A DNA stretch of 64,000 nt from Chitinophaga sp. SYP-B3965 (GCF_009647655.1 NZ_WJFD01000002.1:682001-746000); one strand, 5' to 3'; positions 26,210 through 35,512 are shown, numbered from the stretch's first letter. The notes: a model not told the origin generated them from the sequence alone. Made by a program: numbers and translations.

Positions 26210-27337
26210 ATGGCCAGATCTACTTCATTTTCCCAACAAGCCTGGAAACGCTTAAAGCGTAATAAGGGTGCTATGGCCGGAATGATCGTGATCGGTTTGA
26301 CCTTGTTTGCGGGCATTTTTGCTTATTTCCTTTCGCCGGACCATACGCCCTATGCGAATGGGATGGTGTTGGAGATCAGTGGGCAGAAGCCAGGGTTCAG
26401 TATTCAGATGCTTAGTCTGGAGAAAAGGCAGCCTGTTGCCAGGCGGGGCTGGTTCCATTATCTGATCTATGGGCAGGAATCTAATGTAACTTTGGTTCCT
26501 GTGAAGCGCTGGCAGTTTAAGGGAGATTCTATCCGGGTGGAGAAATATGTGGATGAGGAAACGACGCTTGCGGAAACTTATGCATTGAGTGAAGTGGTTT
26601 CAGCTTCAGCTTCAGCGAAGGATGCTCAGTTCCTCGTGGAACATGAACATTTGCGTACCCATCATTATTGGCTGGGAACGGATAAATTCGGCAGGGATAT
26701 CCTCAGTCGCTTGCTGGTGGGGACGCGTGTGAGTTTGAGCGTGGGTTGTATTGCGGTGTTGATCTCTCTGACCATTGGTATTTTTTTAGGAGCGATAGCC
26801 GGATATTTCAGGGGAGCAGTGGATGAAGCGGTGATGTGGCTGATCAATGTGATCTGGAGTGTGCCCACTTTGCTGCTGGTTTTTGCTATTTCCCTGGCAT
26901 TGGGTAAAGGATTCTGGCAAGTGTTTATTGCGGTGGGTTTAACGATGTGGGTGAGTGTGGCCAGGATCATTCGTGGGCAGGTATTGGGATTGCGGGAATT
27001 GCAATTCGTGGAAGCCACGCGGGCATTGGGTTACGGGCATGTGCGGACGATTGTGAAACATATCCTGCCTAATATCATGGGGCCGGTAATGGTAGTGGCA
27101 GCGAGTAATTTTGCTACGGCGATTGTGATAGAGGCAGGGCTTAGTTTCCTGGGTGTGGGGGTACAGCCTCCGCAGCCGTCCTGGGGTTTGATGATCAAGG
27201 AGAACTATAATTTTATCATTACGCATAATCCTTTATTAGCCCTGGCGCCGGGTATTGCTATTATGTTGCTGGTACTGGCGTTCAACCTGTTAGGGAATGG
27301 ATTGCGGGATGCGATGGATATAAAGGGGAAGATATAG
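26210..27337 (+). CDS. Oligopeptide/dipeptide-type ABC transporter permease (OppC/DppC family)
   Basis: A 375-residue inner-membrane permease. A first membrane helix (about 22-44) is followed by an unusually large insert of about 100 residues before the TGTDKFGRDILSRLLVGTRVSLSVG-like block (HYWLGTDKFGRDILSR) that begins the canonical binding-protein-dependent transport domain with five helices. The ATPase-contact EAA loop reads EATRALGYGHVRTIVKHILPN. It would pair with an OppB-type permease, ATPases and a binding protein, none of which is in the window. Start is the ATG at 26210. Confidence 0.88.
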   Translation: MARSTSFSQQAWKRLKRNKGAMAGMIVIGLTLFAGIFAYFLSPDHTPYANGMVLEISGQKPGFSIQMLSLEKRQPVARRGWFHYLIYGQESNVTLVPVKRWQFKGDSIRVEKYVDEETTLAETYALSEVVSASASAKDAQFLVEHEHLRTHHYWLGTDKFGRDILSRLLVGTRVSLSVGCIAVLISLTIGIFLGAIAGYFRGAVDEAVMWLINVIWSVPTLLLVFAISLALGKGFWQVFIAVGLTMWVSVARIIRGQVLGLRELQFVEATRALGYGHVRTIVKHILPNIMGPVMVVAASNFATAIVIEAGLSFLGVGVQPPQPSWGLMIKENYNFIITHNPLLALAPGIAIMLLVLAFNLLGNGLRDAMDIKGKI

Positions 27338-27352
27338 TGTTAATTTTAAGGA

Positions 27353-27360
27353 TATATTTG
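27353..27360 (+). promoter_or_regulatory. -7 element for lipoprotein gene
   Basis: TATATTTG matches TAnnTTTG, 49 bases before the ATG at 27410; no TTG at the standard distance. Confidence 0.35.
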
Positions 27361-27409
27361 AATAGCAATATTATTTATTTTAATTTTAATTCGTTTTAAC
27401 CATACTACT

Positions 27410-27847
27410 ATGCCCTACAAACCATATTTATTGATCCTTTGCTGTGCGTTGGCTTTAATGTCAGGCAGTTGCAAAAAGAAGAATGGTCCCGGTGGCCCTG
27501 TTACTCCGCCACCTGCTCCTGAAGCTGAGCTCGTAGTTTCCGTTCCCAATATTAATCTGAACAGTGATGTGAATGCTGCGCAAGGGCCCACATTAACGAT
27601 AACGATGAAAATTACTTCTCAGCCGATCCCAACGGATGGGGTGAATGTGGTGGTAACTGTTTTAGATCCTGCAGGGGTGCCTATTCCGCAAACAGGTACG
27701 GTTACTATTACAGGAGATACGATCACGATCACCATCAATGGGTTGCCGAGTTTGAAAGTGGCGGATGTGACCATCACGGTTACTTCCAAAGCGAAACCAA
27801 CAAATACGAAAACGTATAAGTTTGGGGTGATGAATAAAACGCCTTAA
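27410..27847 (+). CDS. Small putative lipoprotein, hypothetical
   Basis: A 145-residue protein with a lipoprotein signal (lipobox LMSGSC, acylated Cys21) followed by a basic and proline-rich linker (KKKNGPGGPVTPPPAPEAE). The rest is Thr/Val/Ile-rich and alternates hydrophobic and polar residues (TLTITMKIT, GTVTITGDTITITING), suggesting one Ig-like beta-sandwich. Function unknown; probably surface or periplasmic. It is flanked by its own -7 element and by a large terminator hairpin, so likely a single-gene transcript. Confidence 0.75.
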   Translation: MPYKPYLLILCCALALMSGSCKKKNGPGGPVTPPPAPEAELVVSVPNINLNSDVNAAQGPTLTITMKITSQPIPTDGVNVVVTVLDPAGVPIPQTGTVTITGDTITITINGLPSLKVADVTITVTSKAKPTNTKTYKFGVMNKTP

Positions 27848-27867
27848 GTTATTTATATGCATATTGT

Positions 27868-27916
27868 GAGGGGCTTGTTGTATGCTGAAAAGCATAGAAC
27901 AGGCCTCTTTTCTTTT
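27868..27916 (+). terminator. Large intrinsic terminator of lipoprotein gene
   Basis: GAGGGGCTTGTT (27868-27879) pairs with AACAGGCCTCTT (27898-27909, with wobbles) around an inner TATGCT-GAAA-AGCATA hairpin, followed by TTTCTTTT. The in-frame ATG at 27882 lies inside this hairpin, which argues against it as the start of the next gene. Confidence 0.8.
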
Positions 27917-27962
27917 CCGCATAATTCCACTAGGTTTGTGCAACGTTCGAACAGAAATTGCC

Positions 27963-29033
27963 ATGCGTATAGCCGTTAATGCTGTCCCGTTACTCCAGGA
28001 TACTCCTGCAGATTCCGGGAATGTGACTACTGAAATGTTGTACCGGTTGTGCCGTTTGCACCCGGATGTTGAATTCCTGCTGATAACAGACCGTTCCTGG
28101 GAACCGCCGGTGATCTTACCGGCCAATGCACAAGACCTGGTGCTGAAACCATGGACTGGTGGGCGTTTGGGGAAGTATGCCTGGCGCCGGTGGCAATGGC
28201 AGAAAGCGATCAAAAAATATAAAGCAGACAGGGTATTGTGTATTGACGAAGTACTTGCGGTGCCTGCGAATATTCCTGCTTATTTAATGCTCACGCGGCA
28301 AACGGAAGTGCTGAACCGTGCTTCCACGGCTAAATACATCCGCCAGTACAGTGGTATTTTGCTGTTTTCTACTTTTATGCGGGAGGAGGTGATTAAACGT
28401 TTTGCAGACCTGGATGGTAAGATCCATACTTTGCCGCCGGGGGTATCTGAAACTTATATCCCCTTAAACTGGGAGGAAAGGGAAGAAGTGAAAAGGGAGT
28501 ATGCGGATGGCATGGAATATTATATTTCTGTTGCCAGTATACATCCGGATAACAATATCAGACCTTTGCTGAAGGCATTCTCTATGCTGAAGAAAAGATT
28601 GCGGACCAGTATGAAACTTGTGCTGGCAGGGCGGTTGACGCATGAGGGGGAGGAAATTGCGGAGTCTTTGCAAACTTATAAATTCAGGGATGATGTGATC
28701 TGGGTGGAGGATCCGGAGGAAACGGAACTGGCGAAGTTGATTGCGGGGGCTTATGGATTGGTGCATACGGTTGGTGCGGATGGGCTGGCAGTGCCAATTT
28801 ACATGGCTTTGCGGTGTCAGGTGCCGGCGGTTACTTTGTATGCGGGGGCTTCTCCTGAGGCTGGGGGGGATGCATCTTTGAATGCGGTGCCGGATGATAT
28901 TACGGACCTTTCTGAGAAATTGGGGGCACTTTATAAAGATGAGATGTTGCGGAGTAAGCTGCTGGCGCATATTACGAGGACGGAGAGTTGGGATGAGGGA
29001 GCTTTGCAGTTGGGGAGGGTGATAACTGGGTAG
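27963..29033 (+). CDS. GT4-like glycosyltransferase
   Basis: A 356-residue GT-B-type glycosyltransferase. The N-terminal domain begins MRIAVNAVPLL and the C-terminal half follows the GT4 pattern: YYISVASIHPDNNIRPLLKAFSML, LVLAGRL, DDVIWVEDPEETELAKLIAGAYGLVHTVGADGLAVPIYMAL, with the conserved glutamate region replaced by GADGL. Sugar and acceptor unknown. The start at 27963 is preferred because the in-frame ATG at 27882 is inside the upstream terminator. The last 550 bases are strikingly G-rich with few C-ending codons. Confidence 0.8.
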   Translation: MRIAVNAVPLLQDTPADSGNVTTEMLYRLCRLHPDVEFLLITDRSWEPPVILPANAQDLVLKPWTGGRLGKYAWRRWQWQKAIKKYKADRVLCIDEVLAVPANIPAYLMLTRQTEVLNRASTAKYIRQYSGILLFSTFMREEVIKRFADLDGKIHTLPPGVSETYIPLNWEEREEVKREYADGMEYYISVASIHPDNNIRPLLKAFSMLKKRLRTSMKLVLAGRLTHEGEEIAESLQTYKFRDDVIWVEDPEETELAKLIAGAYGLVHTVGADGLAVPIYMALRCQVPAVTLYAGASPEAGGDASLNAVPDDITDLSEKLGALYKDEMLRSKLLAHITRTESWDEGALQLGRVITG

Positions 29034-29039
29034 AAAGTG

Positions 29040-29047
29040 TACTTTTG
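29040..29047 (+). promoter_or_regulatory. -7 element for gldC operon
   Basis: TACTTTTG matches TAnnTTTG, 22 bases before the gldC ATG. Confidence 0.45.
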
Positions 29048-29069
29048 CAGTCTCTAATCAAGAAAAAAC

Positions 29070-29417
29070 ATGACAAAGGAATCTACGATACAGATCAAGG
29101 TGGCATTGGACGAAAACAAAGTGCCGGAAAAAATTGAATGGACGGCGTCTGACAGTACAGCCGACCGCATGAATAAAGCCAAAGCCATGATGGTGGCTTT
29201 CTGGGATGGTGCAGACAAAACCGCCCTCCGTATAGACCTGTGGACAAAGGAAATGATGGTGGATGAAATGGCTGACTTCTTCTATCAGACCATGATGACG
29301 ATGGCAGATACTTATCAACGTGCCACTCCCTGGGCAGACCAGGCAAATGACCTCCGCGCTTTTGCCACAGATTTCTACAAGAAATTTGAGGAAAAGCTGA
29401 AAAATCAGAACCAGTAA
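29070..29417 (+). CDS. gldC: Gliding motility protein GldC
   Basis: A 115-residue soluble protein matching GldC of the Bacteroidota gliding machinery (KESTIQIKVALDENKVPEKIEWTASDS, AFWDGADKTALRIDLWTKEMMVDEMADFF, ATDFYKKFEEKL). Its precise biochemical role is not known. The other gld genes are not in the window; gldB, often its neighbour, is absent. It appears to head an operon with yqeY (19 bases on) and cvpA (7 bases after that). Confidence 0.9.
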   Translation: MTKESTIQIKVALDENKVPEKIEWTASDSTADRMNKAKAMMVAFWDGADKTALRIDLWTKEMMVDEMADFFYQTMMTMADTYQRATPWADQANDLRAFATDFYKKFEEKLKNQNQ

Positions 29418-29436
29418 TCTTAAATAACAGAACATC

Positions 29437-29886
29437 ATGTCCTTAGAACTAGATATCAACGGCGCCATCAAAACCGCCATGCTGGCTAAAGCAGAAGCTG
29501 AATTGCGTGCATTGCGTGCCATTAAAGCCGCTATCCTGGTAGCAAAAACGGCTGAAGGTGCAGGCGAGCTTACGGAAGAAGATGAGCAGAAGTTACTCCA
29601 AAAGCTATCCAAACAACGTAAAGATTCCCTCGAAATATTCCGCCAACAGAACCGTGAAGACCTGGCGAAAAAAGAAGAAGAAGAGCTGGTGGTGATTGCG
29701 CGTTATCTTCCGCAACAACTGGATGAAGCTGCCCTGCGTACTGCGCTGGGTGAAATCATCGCTGCGGTAGGTGCAAGCTCCCCTGCAGATATGGGGAAAG
29801 TGATGGGCGCCGCTACAAAACAGCTGGCTGGCAAAGCAGATGGCAAGATGATCTCTGCCCTCGTAAAAGAACTCCTGACCAAATAA
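29437..29886 (+). CDS. yqeY: GatB/YqeY domain protein
   Basis: A 149-residue YqeY protein. The family shares the helical C-terminal domain of GatB (the tRNA-dependent amidotransferase subunit) and may bind tRNA, but its cellular function is not established. Visible features are LRAIKAAILVAKT, DEQKLLQKLSKQRKDSLEIFRQQNREDLAKKEEEELVVIARYLPQQL and the C-terminal ADMGKVMGAATKQLAGKADG. Second gene of the gldC-yqeY-cvpA run. Confidence 0.92.
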   Translation: MSLELDINGAIKTAMLAKAEAELRALRAIKAAILVAKTAEGAGELTEEDEQKLLQKLSKQRKDSLEIFRQQNREDLAKKEEEELVVIARYLPQQLDEAALRTALGEIIAAVGASSPADMGKVMGAATKQLAGKADGKMISALVKELLTK

Positions 29887-29893
29887 CCCGCTT

Positions 29894-30436
29894 TTGGCGA
29901 TAGACATCCTTTTTGCTGTAATCATGGCTTTTGCCGTCTACAAAGGTTTTACCCGTGGCCTGATCGTTGCGGTGTTTTCCCTTGTGGCCTTTATTTTAGG
30001 CATGGCTGCCGCCCTGAAGTTATCTGCTGTACTGGCAGAATACCTTGCGGGGCATGGCATGCACGGCCGCTGGTGGCCGGTATTGTGTTTTATTGGTATC
30101 TTTCTGGCGGTAGTGATCTTAGTGAGGATCGGAGCGGCGGCACTGGAAAAAGTGGTGCAATGGTCCATGCTGGGCTGGATAAACAGGCTGGGCGGGATCA
30201 TTTTATACGCCATTGTGTATGTGATCATTTACAGTGTATTATTGTGGCTGGCTAATCAATTATACTGGTTAAGTCCCGAAATGAAGCTACAATCAGTAGT
30301 ATATCCGTACATTGAGCCTATTGGACCAAAGATGATGGATCAAATGGGCAAGATCATTCCTGTTTTCAGAGATGTGTTTGCGGAACTGGAAGGGTTTTTT
30401 GAAAACGCTGCCAAAGAAATACCTGCAAATAGATAG
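29894..30436 (+). CDS. CvpA family membrane protein
   Basis: A 180-residue inner-membrane protein with four hydrophobic segments (about 1-20, 23-45, 62-85, 100-125), matching the CvpA family (ILFAVIMAFAVYKGFTRGLIVAVFSLVAFILG and the GWINRLGGIILYAIVYVIIYSVLLWL block). CvpA has been connected with colicin V production and envelope stress but its mechanism is unknown. The start is a TTG at 29894, 7 bases behind yqeY; the next ATG would cut the first helix. Confidence 0.82.
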   Translation: MAIDILFAVIMAFAVYKGFTRGLIVAVFSLVAFILGMAAALKLSAVLAEYLAGHGMHGRWWPVLCFIGIFLAVVILVRIGAAALEKVVQWSMLGWINRLGGIILYAIVYVIIYSVLLWLANQLYWLSPEMKLQSVVYPYIEPIGPKMMDQMGKIIPVFRDVFAELEGFFENAAKEIPANR

Positions 30437-30504
30437 GCATTAGGAATTATATGAATTAAGAAAAAGGATTATTTTAGCGCAAATATTGACTTCAAGCATA
30501 GGTA

Positions 30505-31290
30505 ATGAATTACGAAATCAAAACACAGGGCAAGTTTAAATTCATCGAAGAAGGAGAAGGAGAACCATTGATATTGTTGCATGGATTGTTCGGCGCCCTC
30601 AGTAATTTCAGCGGCCTTCTGGACTACTTCAAGCAGTATAACAAGGTGGTGATCCCTTTATTGCCGCTGTTTGACCTGAATATCCTGGAAACCTCCGTAA
30701 GCGGGCTGGCTAAATATGTTCACAAATTCATAGAAACACGTAATTACAGTGATTATCACCTGATGGGTAACTCCCTTGGTGGGCACGTAGCACTTGTTTA
30801 TATCCTGAAACATCCTGAAAGAGTAAAATCACTCTGTCTTACCGGCAGTTCTGGTCTTTTTGAGAATGGAATGGGAGAAACTTATCCTAAACGCGGGGAT
30901 TATGAATATATCCGCAGAAAAACAGAACTCACCTTTTATGATCCGGCCATTGCTACAAAAGAACTGGTGGACGAGGTGTTCGAGATCACGAGTAATCGTC
31001 TGAAAGTGATCAAGATCATCACGTTAGCTAAATCTGCTATCCGGCATAACCTGGGAGATGAGCTGAAAACCATTACCACACCTACTCTCCTGATCTGGGG
31101 GAATAATGATACCGTTACACCGCCTATGGTGGGAGAAGAGTTTCACAAGCTCATCCCCAATTCAGAACTGCATTTTATAGATAAATGTGGTCATGCGCCT
31201 ATGATGGAAGTGCCGGAAGAGTTCAATAAGATCATGCACGATTACCTTAAAAGGCTTGCCAGTGGCGCTGTGAAGGTCAGCGCCAGCTAA
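30505..31290 (+). CDS. Alpha/beta hydrolase
   Basis: A 261-residue cytosolic alpha/beta hydrolase. LLHGLFGALSN (24-34) is the oxyanion segment, MGNSLGGHVAL contains the nucleophile serine, WGNNDTVTPP the acid and DKCGHAPMMEVPEEF the histidine. The arrangement is typical of MhpC/BioH-like C-C or ester hydrolases. Substrate unknown. It is followed by a CBS-domain gene on the same strand after 112 bases. Confidence 0.85.
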   Translation: MNYEIKTQGKFKFIEEGEGEPLILLHGLFGALSNFSGLLDYFKQYNKVVIPLLPLFDLNILETSVSGLAKYVHKFIETRNYSDYHLMGNSLGGHVALVYILKHPERVKSLCLTGSSGLFENGMGETYPKRGDYEYIRRKTELTFYDPAIATKELVDEVFEITSNRLKVIKIITLAKSAIRHNLGDELKTITTPTLLIWGNNDTVTPPMVGEEFHKLIPNSELHFIDKCGHAPMMEVPEEFNKIMHDYLKRLASGAVKVSAS

Positions 31291-31402
31291 CCGTTCATCC
31301 TTACTGCCATACCATTGCTCCGGGATTACTTAATTTTTAACAGGTAAGTTTCGCGGTATTGGAATATTCTTTGCTATTATTGTAGCTGAAACACGATCTA
31401 TT

Positions 31403-32065
31403 ATGTTGGCACAGGAACTTATATCCACTGTAGTGCCGGTTTTGCATCCACTGGACACCGGAGCTAAAGCGTTACGTTTGATGAACGAGTATCATCTTAC
31501 GCAATTGCCTATGGTGGTGGATGGCAAATACCTGCAGCTGGTGGAGGAAGAAGATATTATGGATTGGGAAGATCCGGACCAGTTACTGGAAACCATGGAG
31601 GCCAACCCTTTCAAACCTGCCGTTCCGGAAGGCACCCATTTTTACGAAGCGCTCAAGTTATTTTACGATCATAAATTGTCTGTGCTGCCGGTGATCTCCA
31701 AAGAACAGGAGTACCTGGGCATCATTACGAAAGACAACCTGCTGGCCATCCTTGCCCAATATAATGGCGTAAAGGAACCCGGCGGCCTGCTGGTACTGGA
31801 AGTTGAACCCCGGAATTACAGTCTGAGCGAGATTGCCCGTATTGCGGAAAGCAATGAAGTAACATTGCTGAGTGTGAACACCATCACCAATTCCAATACC
31901 GGTAAACTGGAAGTGTTGCTGAAAACCAACCGCCAGGAGTTACAGGGAATCTTAGCTACTTTTGAGCGCTTTAACTATACGATCAAGTATATGTTCAGCG
32001 AAGAGCTGGAGGAAGACCTGCTCAAAAAGAATTACGACCTGCTCATGAATTACATCAGCATGTGA
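31403..32065 (+). CDS. CBS-pair protein with C-terminal ACT-like region
   Basis: A 220-residue cytosolic protein. Residues 1-135 contain two CBS motifs (VVPVLHPLDTGAKALRLMNEYHLTQLPMVVDGKYLQLVEEEDI and FYEALKLFYDHKLSVLPVISKEQEYLGIITKDNLLAIL), which bind adenosyl nucleotides. Residues 140-215 (LEVEPRNYSLSEIARIAESNEVTLLSVNT...LLKTNRQELQGILATFERFNYTIKYMF) look like an ACT/NIL-type ligand-binding fold. Probably a nucleotide-sensing regulator. A POTRA-barrel gene follows 33 bases later. Confidence 0.8.
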   Translation: MLAQELISTVVPVLHPLDTGAKALRLMNEYHLTQLPMVVDGKYLQLVEEEDIMDWEDPDQLLETMEANPFKPAVPEGTHFYEALKLFYDHKLSVLPVISKEQEYLGIITKDNLLAILAQYNGVKEPGGLLVLEVEPRNYSLSEIARIAESNEVTLLSVNTITNSNTGKLEVLLKTNRQELQGILATFERFNYTIKYMFSEELEEDLLKKNYDLLMNYISM

Positions 32066-32098
32066 TCAATTCATTTAAAGGAGAACCTACAAGCCTGC

Positions 32099-33580
32099 AT
32101 GCGCACTGTTCTAAACATTTCCGCCACATGGCTATGCCTGTTTTTTGCGTTGCCCGCGATAGGGCAGCAGCGGGATTCAAGTATTGTTAAACGGCTGATC
32201 ACAGAACCAGATTCAAATGCGCTGAAACCTGCCACAGGTATACTCCAGCCACTCACACAGGATACCAATTACATCATCGTTCGCCACGTACTCGTTTCCG
32301 GTAATAAAAAAACACGGACCTCTATTGTATTGCGGGAGCTGAGCATGAAACCCGGCGATACGATCTATCTCAGTACACTGGCGGAATCGCTGGAGGCTAG
32401 TCGTAAACAATTACTGAATACTTCGCTCTTCCTCAATGCCACGGCCAATGTAAAGAACTGGGAGGGTAAAAATGCTGACCTTGCTTTTGAAGTAATGGAA
32501 CGCTGGTACCTGTTTGCCTTCCCCATTTTTAAACTGGCTGACCGGAACTTTAACCAGTGGTGGGTGGAACAAAATCATAGTCTGAGCAGGGTGAATTTAG
32601 GTTTGAAAGCTTTTCAGGACAATCTTACGGGCAGGAATGATGATGTGTATGCAGATGTAACGGTGGGGTATACACAGAAATTCTTAGTGGGATACAATCT
32701 TCCTTACATTGACAGCAAATTTCGCCATGGTATTGGGTTTGTGGTGTCTTATAGCCGCAACCGGGAGGTGAATTATATTTCAGATGGCAACAAGCAGCAA
32801 TTTTACAAACAGGATGATTTTCTGCGCAGGCAATTCCTGCTGGGGCTTACGTATACTTATAGAAAAGCCATCAGCACCCGTCATCAGCTGGTGTTAAATT
32901 ATTATAATGAATCTGTGAATGATTCTGTAGTGCTGAGGAATCCTGATTACCTGGGGAATGGGAGGAAGGATATGAATTACCTGGAACTGGCTTACCGCCT
33001 GCATTACATCCAGGCGGACAGTTGGCAGTATCCTTTGAAGGGATTGCTGATCAGCGGGGAAGTATCTAAAGTGGGGATCGGTCCATTGAGCGGGCTGGAT
33101 TATTTGAAATTCCGGCTGAAAGCTACCAAATACTGGGAGCTGGCTCCTAAGACCTATGGCGCGCTGGGTATACTGGGACAGGCAAAATTCTCTTCCGATC
33201 AGCCTTATATCGGGATGAGGGCCATGGGGTATAGTGATGATTACCTTCGTGGGTTAGAATATTATGTAATAGACGGCACGAGTTATTTTATCTTCAAATC
33301 TACTTTGCGCCGGGAAGTATTGAACTGGAAAGTAAAACTTCCCATCGTACCCAAAAAATTCAGTAACCTGCCCATCCGCCTGCTGGTAAAAACGTATGGG
33401 GATATGGGTTATGCTTATGCGAAGATGACGAAGAACGGGATCTTGAATAACAAGATGTTATATACGGCCGGGGTGGGTTTGGACCTTGTGTCATTTTATG
33501 ACACTTGCATCCGCTTTGAATACAGCATTAACCAGTTGGGGGAAAAAGGACTATTTTTACACGCTAAGCTGGATATGTAA
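32099..33580 (+). CDS. POTRA-domain outer-membrane beta-barrel protein (BamA/TamA-like)
   Basis: A 493-residue Omp85-like protein. A signal peptide (cleavage near AIGQQ, residue 23) precedes one POTRA domain (about 60-135: VRHVLVSGNKKTRTSIVLRELSMKPGDTIY...) and a C-terminal barrel of alternating amphipathic strands ending in FLHAKLDM. It is about half the length of BamA and has a single POTRA, closer to the small Omp85 relatives of Bacteroidota. It directly precedes nadK and the cluster that includes bamA, so an envelope-assembly role is plausible; partner and substrate are unknown. Confidence 0.82.
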   Translation: MRTVLNISATWLCLFFALPAIGQQRDSSIVKRLITEPDSNALKPATGILQPLTQDTNYIIVRHVLVSGNKKTRTSIVLRELSMKPGDTIYLSTLAESLEASRKQLLNTSLFLNATANVKNWEGKNADLAFEVMERWYLFAFPIFKLADRNFNQWWVEQNHSLSRVNLGLKAFQDNLTGRNDDVYADVTVGYTQKFLVGYNLPYIDSKFRHGIGFVVSYSRNREVNYISDGNKQQFYKQDDFLRRQFLLGLTYTYRKAISTRHQLVLNYYNESVNDSVVLRNPDYLGNGRKDMNYLELAYRLHYIQADSWQYPLKGLLISGEVSKVGIGPLSGLDYLKFRLKATKYWELAPKTYGALGILGQAKFSSDQPYIGMRAMGYSDDYLRGLEYYVIDGTSYFIFKSTLRREVLNWKVKLPIVPKKFSNLPIRLLVKTYGDMGYAYAKMTKNGILNNKMLYTAGVGLDLVSFYDTCIRFEYSINQLGEKGLFLHAKLDM

Positions 33581-33601
33581 CCATTCTAATCGATACTAAT
33601 A

Positions 33602-34492
33602 ATGCATGTAGCCCTTTATAGTCGTGGCTTCGTAAAAGAAGACCTGGAAGATATTCGTTTTCTCCTCGAGGAATTGAATCGTCAGGAGATCACGCCTGTT
33701 ATATTTGAACCATTTTACAGAGAATTGCGGCCGCATGTACAGTTCTACCCTGAAACGGAGGTTTTTTCCAATGCGGAAGATCTGAACCAGCGGATCGAAT
33801 TTTTGGTGAGCCTTGGCGGCGACGGTACTTTGCTGGACACAGTAAGTTATATACGGGATAAGAACATCCCGGTGATGGGGGTGAATTTCGGCCGGCTGGG
33901 TTTCCTGGCCAGCATTGGCAGGAACGAGATCCATGAAGTGGTGGATTCCCTTATTAGTCGTAATTATGTGGTAGATAAAAGAACCCTCATTCACCTGGAT
34001 ACGAGCATTCCTTTATTTGGAAATGTGCCGTATGCGCTGAATGAGTTTACGATACATAAGAAAGATACCTCTGCGATGGTGAAGATCCATACTTACCTGA
34101 ACGGGGAATTTTTAAATACTTACTGGGCGGATGGGCTGATCGTGGCCACGCCAACCGGTTCTACAGGTTATTCTCTGAGTTGCGGCGGCCCCATTGTATT
34201 CCCGGAGGCAGCGAGTTTTGTGATCACCCCTGTGGCCCCTCACAATTTGAATGTACGCCCCATTATTGTTCCGGATAACAATATCATTTCATTTGAAGTA
34301 GAAGGCCGCAGTGATCAATTCCTGTGTACGCTGGACTCGAGGATGGAAGTAATAGATAACCGGGTGCAATTAGCGGTAAAGAAAGAAGATTTCTCCATTA
34401 GCCTGTTAAGATTGAACGAGGGGAATTTCCTGCATACCTTAAGGAACAAGCTGTTATGGGGGATTGATACCCGTAATGCGGGAAGAAAATAG
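33602..34492 (+). CDS. nadK: NAD kinase
   Basis: Phosphorylates NAD to NADP using ATP or polyphosphate. The 296-residue protein has the catalytic GGDGT motif (72-76), NEFTIHKKD with the conserved Asn-Glu, and ADGLIVATPTGSTGYSLSCGGPIV, the NAD-binding block. The start is the ATG at 33602 with MHVALYSRGF forming the first strand. It begins the nadK - barrel - uppS - bamA order. Confidence 0.96.
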   Translation: MHVALYSRGFVKEDLEDIRFLLEELNRQEITPVIFEPFYRELRPHVQFYPETEVFSNAEDLNQRIEFLVSLGGDGTLLDTVSYIRDKNIPVMGVNFGRLGFLASIGRNEIHEVVDSLISRNYVVDKRTLIHLDTSIPLFGNVPYALNEFTIHKKDTSAMVKIHTYLNGEFLNTYWADGLIVATPTGSTGYSLSCGGPIVFPEAASFVITPVAPHNLNVRPIIVPDNNIISFEVEGRSDQFLCTLDSRMEVIDNRVQLAVKKEDFSISLLRLNEGNFLHTLRNKLLWGIDTRNAGRK

Positions 34493-34552
34493 GTCCCTAT
34501 TACCCTTTTTCACCATACGAAAAACGTTTATTTTACGTTCTTACAGATATTT

Positions 34553-35419
34553 ATGCTGCACACGCGTATTCATTATCGGGTTTTACTGGTAGCGATCTTT
34601 ATGATGGCTGCTTCGTTTATAAATGGGGCCATGGCCCAGCAGGAAGAAAGTTATGTTGGCGAGCTGGGCTTTACGGTCGGCGGGGCGCATTATTTCGGGG
34701 ACCTTAATACCTCCGCTGCGATCAAAGCCACCAAACCTGCTGTGGGTATATATTACCGCAAGTATTTCAATGATTATGTGGGTGTGCGTGCGCATTTCCG
34801 GGCGATGCAGCTGGGTTTTTCGGATGTATATAATAAGAATGAGTTTGAGCGTCGCCGGAACCTGAGTTTTAATACGGATGTGTATGAGCTGGCGGTTCAG
34901 GGGGATTTTAACTTCTTCCGTTTTGAGCCGGGCAGTGATGAATATCGTTTTTCGCCTTACCTCACGCTGGGGGCTTCTGCTTTTCATTTCAATCCTTACG
35001 CTTACTATAATAGCCAGAAATATTTCCTGCAACCCATGAAAACAGAGGGTCAGGGCAGTGCCCGCTTTCCGGACAGGAAGCCTTATCAGTTATTTTCTTA
35101 TGCTTACCTGATAGGCGGCGGGGTGAAATATAACCTGAACCGCAGGCTGAACCTGGGTTTAGAGGTGCTTTTCCGCTTTGCACAAACAGATTATCTGGAT
35201 GATGTGAGCACTACTTATGCCGGAATAGACAATTTTCCCACCAAATCAGACGGATCGGCTACGATTGCCGCTATTTTGCAGGACAGGTCTACTGCCACGG
35301 GGGCCACTCCAATTGGAGAAAGGGGCCGCCAGCGGGGTAACAGCCGGGACAGGGATCAGTTCGCCACCCTTGAATTAACATTAGGGATCCTCTTTACGAG
35401 GTACCAGTGTAAGTTCTAA
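34553..35419 (+). CDS. DUF6089-type outer-membrane beta-barrel protein
   Basis: A 288-residue exported protein: signal peptide ending GAMAQ (about 29), then ELGFTVGGAHYFGDLNTSAAIKATKPAVGIYYRKYFNDYVGVRA, the form of the small 8-strand-type barrel proteins placed between nadK and uppS in many Bacteroidota (DUF6089). Strands alternate to about residue 230, followed by a polar loop and a final ATLELTLGILFTRYQC strand. Function unknown; the fixed neighbourhood suggests envelope biogenesis. Confidence 0.82.
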   Translation: MLHTRIHYRVLLVAIFMMAASFINGAMAQQEESYVGELGFTVGGAHYFGDLNTSAAIKATKPAVGIYYRKYFNDYVGVRAHFRAMQLGFSDVYNKNEFERRRNLSFNTDVYELAVQGDFNFFRFEPGSDEYRFSPYLTLGASAFHFNPYAYYNSQKYFLQPMKTEGQGSARFPDRKPYQLFSYAYLIGGGVKYNLNRRLNLGLEVLFRFAQTDYLDDVSTTYAGIDNFPTKSDGSATIAAILQDRSTATGATPIGERGRQRGNSRDRDQFATLELTLGILFTRYQCKF

Positions 35420-35504
35420 AACCCCCTACCAGCAAACATTCCCGTTAAAACTACGTTAAAACCGCCTCCTGCCCTTTGCCGGAAAGGGCATAAAGTTATT
35501 TTTG

Positions 35505-35512
35505 TATCTTTG
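35505..35512 (+). promoter_or_regulatory. -7 element for uppS-bamA
   Basis: TATCTTTG matches TAnnTTTG, 40 bases before the uppS ATG. The nearest TTG is about 26 bases upstream, longer than usual. Confidence 0.4.
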
